NCBI GenBank assembly: GCA_023445495.1
Contig: JAEXLC010000204.1
Span: 1 to 5,514, forward strand
DNA from: Pseudomonadota bacterium
GTDB lineage: Bacteria > Pseudomonadota > Alphaproteobacteria > Sphingomonadales > Sphingomonadaceae
Length of the DNA stretch: 5,514 nucleotides
Direction of reading: 5' to 3'
Position 1 is the stretch's first letter, and each line of letters begins with the position of its first letter. This document shows, piece by piece, positions 1 to 4,916 of the stretch. A program made the position numbers and the translations under genes. The notes beneath the pieces were generated by a model. The model did no database searches. It was not told where the DNA came from and saw only the letters and a list, made by a program, of their open reading frames with translations.

Positions 1-51
1 GCTTTCGCCGGGGAGCAATGAAGTCAAATGGCACCGCGCGATATCGATCGC

Positions 52-492
52 TTAATGCGGCCAGCCACCCGCCACGCAGCGGACATCGAAGCTGCGGGCC
101 AGTTCGGCGAGGCTGACCGCGCCGAGCCGCGCCACCAATAACGCCTCCGCCTCGCGCAGCGCGTCGTCCAGCGCTTCGTTGACCGCCTGCTCGACCGCGC
201 AGGCCGGGTTCGGGTGCTCGCTGCCGATCGCGAACAGCGTGGGGCCGCCGACGGCGCGGTGGATGTCGAGCAGCGAGACCTTGTCCAGATCCATGGCGAT
301 CGCCCAGCCGCCGCCATGACCCTTTTCCGAGCGGACATAGCCGGCGTCGCGCAGCCCGGCCATCGTGCGGCGGACCACCACCGGGTTGGTCTGGAGCATC
401 TGGGCGATGTGCTCCGAGGTCATCGGCCCGTCATGCCGCGCCATGTGGAGCAGCACATGGAGCATCCGGGATAGGCGGCTGTCCTTTCGCAT
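52..492 (-). CDS. Rrf2-family transcriptional regulator
   Basis: This 146-residue protein is a winged-helix DNA-binding regulator of the Rrf2 family, the family of IscR, NsrR and CymR. After a basic start (MRKDSRLSRML) comes a helix-turn-helix at about residues 23-53, with the Rrf2-like stretch TSEHIAQMLQTNPVVVRRTM. A wing with KGHGGGW follows at about 57-63, then a C-terminal helix around 98-125 and a typical ending (VSLAELARSFDV). Only two cysteines are present, C98 and C139. The three closely spaced cysteines that hold the Fe-S cluster in IscR and NsrR are missing, so an Fe-S sensor of that type is unlikely. The frame is open to 528, but the ATG at 492 has a GAGGAAG ribosome-binding site 6 nt upstream and fits the family length. 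The gene is divergent from the methyltransferase and probably controls it and itself. The family is certain; the signal sensed is unknown. Confidence 0.9.
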   Translation of the reverse strand: MRKDSRLSRMLHVLLHMARHDGPMTSEHIAQMLQTNPVVVRRTMAGLRDAGYVRSEKGHGGGWAIAMDLDKVSLLDIHRAVGGPTLFAIGSEHPNPACAVEQAVNEALDDALREAEALLVARLGAVSLAELARSFDVRCVAGGWPH

Positions 493-498
493 CCTGAT

Positions 499-505
499 CT
501 TCCTC
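499..505 (-). promoter_or_regulatory. Ribosome-binding site of the Rrf2 gene
   Basis: Read on the minus strand the sequence is GAGGAAG, 6 nt before the ATG at 492-490. It favours this start over the in-frame start at 528, which would add 12 residues rich in Pro and Arg that are not typical of Rrf2 proteins. Confidence 0.7.
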
Positions 506-521
506 GGGCGCGCCGGGCCGG

Positions 522-548
522 TTGGCAAGCGCAGCCTTTCACGATACT
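522..548 (+). promoter_or_regulatory. Possible promoter of the methyltransferase gene
   Basis: TTGGCA at 522-527 matches five of six bases of a sigma-70 type -35 box, and GATACT at 543-548 matches four of six of a -10 box. The 15-bp spacing is shorter than the usual 16-18 bp, so the call is weak. If it is right, the dyad at 547-562 would cover the transcription start, a common position for a repressor site. Confidence 0.25.
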
Positions 549-562
549 TGTATTGTTACATG
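547..562. promoter_or_regulatory. Candidate Rrf2 operator (inverted repeat)
   Basis: The sequence is CTTGTATTGTTACATG, which forms the dyad C-x-TGTA-N4-TACA-x-G. The half-sites TGTA (549-552) and TACA (557-560) are exact inverted copies, and the outer C and G also pair. It is an AT-rich island in a very GC-rich region and sits between the divergent Rrf2 and methyltransferase genes, 55 nt from the regulator start and 19 nt from the methyltransferase start. Rrf2 proteins bind as dimers to such dyads. Assigning this site to the neighbouring regulator is an inference from position and symmetry. Confidence 0.5.
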
Positions 563-568
563 ATTCGC

Positions 569-574
569 GAAAGG
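569..574 (+). promoter_or_regulatory. Ribosome-binding site of the methyltransferase gene
   Basis: GAAAGG lies 6 nt before the ATG at 581. It supports that start over the in-frame ATG at 560, which overlaps the candidate operator and has no purine-rich site at a suitable distance. Confidence 0.65.
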
Positions 575-580
575 CCGCAA

Positions 581-1369
581 ATGACCGAGCAGAAGCACGA
601 GAACCCCGCGCATTGGGACGAGACCGCCGCCCATTACGAAGCGACCGCCCACCCCTTCACGTCGCAATTCGCCGAGGATGCGCTGGCGCGGGTGACGCTG
701 ACGCCGGAGATGCACGTGCTCGACGTGGCGGCGGGGACCGGCGCGCTGACGCTGGCTGCGGCACGGAGCGGGGCCTATGTGCTCGCCACCGACTTCTCGG
801 CCGGCATGGTCGCGCGGATCGCCGCGGCGAAGCTGCCCAATGTCGATGCCGAAGTGATGGACGGCCAGGCGCTCGACCTGCCGGACGCAAGCTTCGATAT
901 CAGCTTCTCGGTGTTCGGGGTCATCCTGTTCCCCGACTGGCGCAAGGGGCTGGCCGAGATGGCGCGGGTGACCCGGCCCGGCGGCAAGGGTGTGCTCGCG
1001 ACCTGGCAGAGCGAAGGCGCGGCGACCTTCCTGCTGTTGTCGCAGATCCGGCGGAAGCTGTTCCCTCGGCTGGACGGCAAGACGAAGCTGCCCGAGGGCG
1101 CGGTGGCTTTGGGCGATCCCGAATGGCTGTCGGCGGCGATGGTCGATGCCGGGTTCGCGGTGCCCGAGATCAGCCACGTGACGCATGATTTCCTGCTCGA
1201 CGTGTCGCAGCTCGACCGGCCCGAGACGTTGTTCGGGATGAGCCCGGACTGGACGGCGCTGGATGCGAAGCAGCAGGCGGCGGTGGTCGAGGAGGTGCGG
1301 CGCATGGCGGATGGGCGGTCGGTGCTGCCGATACCCTCGACGGCGCTGATCGCGGTGGCGGGGCGTTAG
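581..1369 (+). CDS. Class I SAM-dependent methyltransferase (Methyltransf_11/UbiE-like)
   Basis: This 262-residue protein has a Rossmann-fold methyltransferase domain. It would transfer a methyl group from S-adenosylmethionine to an unidentified, probably small, substrate in the cytoplasm. The visible motifs are motif I VLDVAAGTGALT at 46-57 (SAM binding), the acidic residue D71 in ATDFSAGMV that should contact the SAM ribose, MDG at 93-95 (adenine pocket region), LDLPDASFDISFSVFG at about 98-113 (motif IV), and VTRPGGKGVLATW at 130-142. An N-terminal W..TA.HYE stretch at 12-20 is common in this subfamily. The region after about residue 145 should hold the substrate-specific part and is not recognisable to me. 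The ATG at 581 is chosen for its ribosome-binding site; the frame is open upstream to 365 but that part is antisense to the Rrf2 gene. UbiE itself is unlikely because the C-terminal part does not resemble it. The gene is probably controlled by the divergent Rrf2 regulator. Confidence 0.88.
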   Translation: MTEQKHENPAHWDETAAHYEATAHPFTSQFAEDALARVTLTPEMHVLDVAAGTGALTLAAARSGAYVLATDFSAGMVARIAAAKLPNVDAEVMDGQALDLPDASFDISFSVFGVILFPDWRKGLAEMARVTRPGGKGVLATWQSEGAATFLLLSQIRRKLFPRLDGKTKLPEGAVALGDPEWLSAAMVDAGFAVPEISHVTHDFLLDVSQLDRPETLFGMSPDWTALDAKQQAAVVEEVRRMADGRSVLPIPSTALIAVAGR

Positions 1370-1385
1370 AGGCGCCTGTCTACTC

Positions 1386-1404
1386 CCCTCCCTTGCAGGG
1401 AGGG
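1386..1404. terminator. Stem-loop between convergent genes, possible bidirectional terminator or interspersed palindrome
   Basis: A perfect 8-bp stem (CCCTCCCT at 1386-1393, AGGGAGGG at 1397-1404) closes a 3-nt TGC loop. It lies 16 nt after the methyltransferase stop and 21 nt beyond the end of the minus-strand ABM gene. Only a short AT-rich stretch (TAATATT) follows on the plus side, and no T-run follows on the minus side, so it is not a textbook intrinsic terminator. As I recall, similar CTCCC/GGGAG palindromes are scattered between genes in sphingomonad genomes, so it may be a dispersed repeat copy that also ends transcription. Confidence 0.5.
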
Positions 1405-1425
1405 TAATATTGGGTGCGGATCGAC

Positions 1426-1734
1426 CTAACCCGGCCGGAATTCCTCCACCGCTTCGTACATGCCGAGCGTGAAGGTGGAGACTTCGAGCGCCTGCTGGAA
1501 CCAGGGCAGAGGCCGGGGATCGGCGCGCATCGCTTCGTACGCGGCCCGGCTCTCCCAGCGCGCGACCATCGTCACGGCGGTGCCGTCGAGGCTGCGGTGG
1601 AGCGTCGAGCCGAGAAAGCCGGGGGCGTGGCGGACGATCTGCCCGGTGACTTCGGCGAGCAGCGCGATCACCCGGTCCTGATGCTCGGGCTGCATGCTGA
1701 ACTGGTTGATGAGGGTGATCGGTCCGTCGGACAT
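1426..1734 (-). CDS. Antibiotic-biosynthesis-monooxygenase (ABM) domain protein
   Basis: This 102-residue protein fits a single ABM domain, a small alpha/beta ferredoxin-like fold that usually forms dimers. The pattern is a first strand (ITLINQFSM, 6-14), a long helix (about 17-36), then HAPGFLGSTLHRSLDG at 36-51, a strand VTMVARWESRAAYEAM at 54-69 and a final strand region ending YEAVEEF. The length fits the family (about 95-110 residues). Known members include quinol oxygenases, heme-degrading enzymes and proteins without known activity; nothing visible picks one. The ATG lies 1 nt after the stop of the phosphatase gene, and its ribosome-binding site GGAGA (1745-1741 on the minus strand) is inside that gene, so translation is probably coupled. 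It is the last gene of the cluster, followed by the stem-loop at 1386-1404. Despite the family name there is no sign of an antibiotic pathway here. Confidence 0.83.
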   Translation of the reverse strand: MSDGPITLINQFSMQPEHQDRVIALLAEVTGQIVRHAPGFLGSTLHRSLDGTAVTMVARWESRAAYEAMRADPRPLPWFQQALEVSTFTLGMYEAVEEFRPG

Positions 1735-1735
1735 C

Positions 1736-2518
1736 TCAGCTCTCCAGGGCTTCTCGCGCGCGGTGGGCCAGCCGCTCGATCGCGGCTTCGTGGATGCCCG
1801 GCGCGCTCACCAGCAGGCCGAACGCCTTGGCGCTCGGCGTGTTGAAGACGAGTTCCTGCCCCAACACGTCGGTAATCACCCCGCCCGCCTCGCGCACGAG
1901 CAGCACCGCGGCGGCGACGTCCCATTCATTGCCCCAGCGGATCGTGGCGAGCAGATCGGCCTCGCCCGCCGCGACCATCGCGATGCGCAGCGCGATCGAA
2001 TTGGGCTTGTCGACGATCACCAGGTCGCGATCGACCTTGGGCAGATGATCGGTCGGCATGCGAGCGCCCGCCAGCATATCGCGCGGCGTGACGTGGAGCT
2101 GCACGCCGTTGCGCGCCGCGCCCCTGCCCGCCTCGGCGATCCAGCGCTCGCCGCGCGCCGGGGCATCGAGCACCCCGATCACCGGCGCGCCATCCTCGAC
2201 CAGAGCGACCGAGACCGACCAGCCGGGGCGGTGGCGGAGATAGTCGCGGGTGCCGTCGATCGGATCGACCACCCAGATCCGCCGCGCATCGAGCCGCGCG
2301 CGGCTGTCCGCCGTTTCCTCGGACAGCCAGCCGGCTTCGGGCAGCAGGGCGGTCAGCCGCTCGCGGAGCAGCGCGTCGAGTTCGAGATCGACATCGCAGA
2401 CCGGGCTGCCGGGGACCTTCTCCCAGCGTTTGAACTCGGTCTCCCAGCGCGCCATGGCGAGACGGCCCGCCTCCGCGGCGATCGCCGCGACTTCGGAGGC
2501 GAGGCCGGCTTCAGGCAC
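1736..2518 (-). CDS. Inositol monophosphatase family phosphatase (CysQ/SuhB-like)
   Basis: This 260-residue protein belongs to the Mg2+-dependent, Li+-sensitive phosphatase family that includes inositol monophosphatase, 3'(2'),5'-bisphosphate nucleotidase CysQ and HisN-type histidinol phosphatase. Metal-binding motifs are complete: GSPVCDVD at 37-44, the acidic pair in WLSEET (E67, E68), the signature WVVDPIDGTRDY at 82-93 (D85, D88), and WGNEWDVAAA at 195-204 with D200. The C-terminal AGG at 211-213 and the length (usual 250-270) also fit. SPV near residue 38 and SEET resemble CysQ-type proteins, which recycle 3'-phosphoadenosine 5'-phosphate from sulfur assimilation, but the substrate cannot be fixed from sequence alone. 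The start is GTG at 2518-2516, overlapping the end of pmbA by 8 nt (GTGCCTGA), which points to translational coupling; no strong ribosome-binding site is seen. As I recall, a phosphatase of this type directly after pmbA is common in alphaproteobacteria. Confidence 0.9.
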   Translation of the reverse strand: MPEAGLASEVAAIAAEAGRLAMARWETEFKRWEKVPGSPVCDVDLELDALLRERLTALLPEAGWLSEETADSRARLDARRIWVVDPIDGTRDYLRHRPGWSVSVALVEDGAPVIGVLDAPARGERWIAEAGRGAARNGVQLHVTPRDMLAGARMPTDHLPKVDRDLVIVDKPNSIALRIAMVAAGEADLLATIRWGNEWDVAAAVLLVREAGGVITDVLGQELVFNTPSAKAFGLLVSAPGIHEAAIERLAHRAREALES

Positions 2519-3857
2519 CGGCGATCGTCATCCCGTCGATGCGGATCGTCGGCGCGTTGATCCCGTAGCGGAATTCGAGGTCGTTCGCCGGGGTCAGCGC
2601 GAGGAACATGTCCTTCAGGTTGCTCGCGATAGTGATCTCCGAGACCGGGCGGGTGATCTCGCCCTTCTCGATCAGGAAACCGGCGGCGCCGCGGCTGTAA
2701 TCGCCGGTGACGCCGTTGACGCCCTGGCCGATCAGCTCGGTGACGAGGATGCCGTACTCGATCTCGCCGACCAAGGTCTCGGCCGGGATATGGCCGGCTT
2801 CCATATAGAGGTTGGACGGCGCCACGCCGGGCGCGCCGCCTATGCCGCGCGAGGCATGGCCGGTCGCCTCCAGGCCGAGCTGGCGGGCCGAGGCGCTTTC
2901 GAGCAGCCACGTTTCGAGCATGCCGGCATCGACCAGCTTGACCGGCTGGACCGGCAGCCCCTCGCCGTCGAAGGGGCGCGAGCGCAGCCCGCGCGGGCGA
3001 TGCGGATCGTCGCAGATCGTCACGCCCTTCGCGAAGACCTGCTGGCCGAGCCGGTCGAGCAGGAAGCTGGTCTTGCGAGTGATCGCGGCGCCGGCGATCG
3101 CGCCGAGGAAATGGCCGATCAACCCGGACGAGACGCGGCGATCGAAGACGACCGGCATCGCGCCGCTGGGGATCTTCGCCGGATCGAGCCGGGCGACAGC
3201 GCGCTCGCCGGCGAGCCGGCCGATCGCCTCGGGCGCTTCAAGCGATGCGGCGTGGCGCGCCGAGTGGTGCGCATAATCGCGCTGCATGTTGCCGCCGCTG
3301 CCGGCAAGGACGCTGGCCGAGACGCCGTGGCTAGTCTGGGCATAGCCGCCGGTGAAACCATGCGAGGTGGCGAGCGTCATCACCGAGCGCGAGGCGCCGG
3401 CGCTGGCGCCTTCGCTGTTGGTGACGCCTTCGACGCCACGCGCAGCCGCTTCGGCACGTTCGGCCAGCGCCTTGAGGCTCTGCGGATCGACATGGGCGCC
3501 GTCGTCGAGATCGAGCTGGGGCGGCGCGCCGTGGAGCAGCCGGTCCTGCGGCGCGAGGCCGGCCCATTTGTCCTCGGGCGCTTCCTTCGCCATCGCGACG
3601 ACGCGTTCGACGAGCATGTCGAGCGAGGCCGAACTCAGCTCGGAGGTAGAGACGCTGGCCGAGCGCTGGCCGATGAACACACGCAGGCCAAGTTCCTCGC
3701 TCTCCGAGCGCTCGACATCCTCCAGCGCGCCCATCCGGACGGAGACGGACTGCGAGCTGTCGGCAGCGAACACGGCATCGGCGGCATCGGCGCCCGCCCG
3801 GCGCGCCCGCGCGACGACATCGGCGGCGCGTTCACAGGCTTCGGAAATGGTCAGCAT
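2511..3857 (-). CDS. pmbA: PmbA/TldE, metalloprotease-complex subunit of the TldD/PmbA family
   Basis: This 448-residue cytoplasmic protein matches PmbA (TldE), the partner of TldD. In E. coli the TldD-TldE complex cleaves unfolded peptides, finishes microcin B17 maturation by removing its leader, and degrades the antitoxin CcdA. Evidence is the full family length (about 440-450), the N-terminal pattern of a helical start followed by VSVRMGALEDVERSESEELG at 38-57, FDGEGLPV at 296-303, and the hallmark GVNGVTGDYSRGAAGF at 379-394 followed by IEKGEI. The zinc motif HExxxH of TldD is absent, as expected for the E-type subunit; the HHSARH at 197-202 does not fit it. The start at 3857 gives a family-like N-terminus, although the ribosome-binding site is weak. 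It lies 31 nt after ubiA and overlaps the phosphatase gene by 8 nt. A tldD gene is not in the window, and no peptide-precursor gene is visible nearby, so a housekeeping role is more likely than a peptide-natural-product role. Confidence 0.95.
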   Translation of the reverse strand: MLTISEACERAADVVARARRAGADAADAVFAADSSQSVSVRMGALEDVERSESEELGLRVFIGQRSASVSTSELSSASLDMLVERVVAMAKEAPEDKWAGLAPQDRLLHGAPPQLDLDDGAHVDPQSLKALAERAEAAARGVEGVTNSEGASAGASRSVMTLATSHGFTGGYAQTSHGVSASVLAGSGGNMQRDYAHHSARHAASLEAPEAIGRLAGERAVARLDPAKIPSGAMPVVFDRRVSSGLIGHFLGAIAGAAITRKTSFLLDRLGQQVFAKGVTICDDPHRPRGLRSRPFDGEGLPVQPVKLVDAGMLETWLLESASARQLGLEATGHASRGIGGAPGVAPSNLYMEAGHIPAETLVGEIEYGILVTELIGQGVNGVTGDYSRGAAGFLIEKGEITRPVSEITIASNLKDMFLALTPANDLEFRYGINAPTIRIDGMTIAGA

Positions 3858-3888
3858 CGCGCCGACTTAGGTACGCGGAGGCCGAAGG

Positions 3889-4803
3889 TCAAAGCGTCTG
3901 GCCCACAACGAAGCAGGCAGCGAACATCAGCAGCCCGGCATTGCGGTTCGAACGGAAGCGGGCGAGCGCATTGGCACCGTCGGCGGTGTCGAGCGTCACG
4001 ACCTGCCAGAGCAGGTGGAGTGCCATCGGCAGCAGGGCGAGGAGCGCGAGCCAGTCGGGGCGGAGCTGCCAGATCGCGGCGCCCCAGCAGGCTATCGCGA
4101 CGACGTAGAACGCGGAGACGCCGCCCTGGATATGCGCGCCCATCGCGCGGGCCGAGGAACGGACGCCAACCAGCGCGTCGTCCTCGATATCCTGGATCGC
4201 ATAGATGGTGTCGTAGCCGATCACCCAGGCGATGCAGCCGGCATAGAGCAAGGCGAGCGGGAGCAAGGGCTGGGTGCCGATCTCGGCCCAGCCGACCAAA
4301 GCCGCCCAGGAGAAGACCATGCCGAGCCATGCCTGGGGCCACCAGGTGATCCGCTTCATGAAGGGATAGGCGGCAACCGGCGCGATGCTGGCGAGCGCGA
4401 CCAGCCGGGCGGGCCAGTGGAGCTGGAACCAGACGACCAGCCCGACCAGACAGAGCAGGCCGAGCCAGAGCAAAGCGGCCTTTACCGAGACCGCGCCGCT
4501 CGCCACCGGGCGGCTGCGGGTGCGGGCGACCTGGCGATCGAGGTCGCGGTCGACAATGTCGTTGAACACGCAGCCGGCGCCGCGCATCGCGATGCTGCCG
4601 AGCAGGAGCCAGAAGATCAGGTCCCAGCGCTCGACCGCGGCGCCGGAAAGCGCGACCGCCCAGGCGCCGGGCCAGAACAGCAACCACCAGCCGATCGGCC
4701 GGTCGAACCGGGCGAGCAGGGCATAGGGGCGTGCGGCGGCGGGGAGCAGGCCCACCAGCCCGCGATGCTCGGTATCGGGTACGATCTGCTGCGCTTCGGC
4801 CAT
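3889..4803 (-). CDS. ubiA: 4-hydroxybenzoate polyprenyltransferase UbiA
   Basis: This 304-residue inner-membrane enzyme joins the polyprenyl chain to 4-hydroxybenzoate, the second committed step of ubiquinone synthesis. The two Mg2+-diphosphate-binding Asp-rich motifs of the UbiA superfamily are complete: NDIVDRDLD at 81-89, followed by SRP at 97-99, and YDTIYAIQDIEDD at 197-209. The early RFDRPIGWWLLFWPGAWA at 32-49 is typical of true UbiA rather than of heme or chlorophyll prenyltransferases. About eight or nine hydrophobic segments are visible (for example 62-80, 109-127, 160-173, 230-246, 250-267, 288-302). The ATG at 4803 is preferred because GGAGG lies 7 nt upstream; the frame can be extended to a TTG at 4830, adding a Gly-rich stretch of nine residues with no support. 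It is the first gene of the minus-strand cluster and diverges from the EF-hand gene. The side chain is probably Q10 if the host is a sphingomonad, which is an inference. Confidence 0.96.
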   Translation of the reverse strand: MAEAQQIVPDTEHRGLVGLLPAAARPYALLARFDRPIGWWLLFWPGAWAVALSGAAVERWDLIFWLLLGSIAMRGAGCVFNDIVDRDLDRQVARTRSRPVASGAVSVKAALLWLGLLCLVGLVVWFQLHWPARLVALASIAPVAAYPFMKRITWWPQAWLGMVFSWAALVGWAEIGTQPLLPLALLYAGCIAWVIGYDTIYAIQDIEDDALVGVRSSARAMGAHIQGGVSAFYVVAIACWGAAIWQLRPDWLALLALLPMALHLLWQVVTLDTADGANALARFRSNRNAGLLMFAACFVVGQTL

Positions 4804-4810
4804 GCCCGTC

Positions 4811-4815
4811 CCTCC
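4811..4815 (-). promoter_or_regulatory. Ribosome-binding site of ubiA
   Basis: Read on the minus strand this is GGAGG, 7 nt before the ATG at 4803-4801. It is the strongest ribosome-binding site in the window. It fixes the ubiA start and rules against the TTG at 4830. Confidence 0.8.
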
Positions 4816-4850
4816 GCCCCCACGCGGCAAAGATCAAGCCCGCAACATTC

Positions 4851-4859
4851 TGGCATAAT
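4851..4859 (+). promoter_or_regulatory. Possible extended -10 promoter of the EF-hand gene
   Basis: TGGCATAAT reads as an extended -10 element (TG, one base, then CATAAT with five of six consensus bases), 57 nt upstream of the EF-hand start. No good -35 box is seen 16-18 bp further up. It lies in the 113-bp gap between the divergent ubiA and EF-hand genes. It would give a leader of about 50 nt containing the hairpin at 4884-4906. Confidence 0.3.
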
Positions 4860-4883
4860 CTTGCGACAAAACAGGCGCAGGCG

Positions 4884-4906
4884 CGGGATGCCATTATTTC
4901 ATCCCG
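4884..4906. promoter_or_regulatory. Inverted repeat/hairpin before the EF-hand gene
   Basis: CGGGATG (4884-4890) and CATCCCG (4900-4906) are exact inverted copies around a 9-nt AT-rich loop (CCATTATTT). The last base of the 3' arm is the first G of the GGAAA ribosome-binding site at 4906-4910. It could be an operator for a dimeric regulator, or an RNA hairpin in the leader that affects ribosome access. It is only 7 bp and could be chance. Confidence 0.35.
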
Positions 4907-4916
4907 GAAACAGTCG

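Noticed and set aside
1..51. Short plus-strand ATG frame starting at 19 with a GGGAG-like site
   Set aside because: It continues antisense into the Rrf2 gene, soon stops, and resembles no protein; I see nothing else supportable in the first 51 bases.
365..580. Upstream extension of the methyltransferase reading frame
   Set aside because: It would read antisense through the Rrf2 gene and across the operator; the ATG at 581 has a proper ribosome-binding site and a family-like N-terminus.
539..1186. Minus-strand open frame antisense to the methyltransferase
   Set aside because: Its translation is His/Arg/Gln-rich with no domain, while the plus-strand frame has all SAM-binding motifs.
3252..3269. 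HHSARH in PmbA as a possible HExxxH zinc site
   Set aside because: It lacks the Glu and spacing of HExxxH, and PmbA/TldE subunits are known to lack the zinc motif that TldD carries.
2511..3857. pmbA as part of a ribosomally made peptide (microcin-like) cluster
   Set aside because: No precursor peptide, modification enzyme or transporter is seen near it; TldD/PmbA proteins are widespread housekeeping proteins.
2250..4349. A 699-codon open frame on the plus strand, antisense to the phosphatase, pmbA and ubiA genes
   Set aside because: It runs opposite to three clearly recognisable genes, its translation is low-complexity Arg/Ala/Asp/Gly-rich without any domain, and long antisense frames are expected in such GC-rich DNA.
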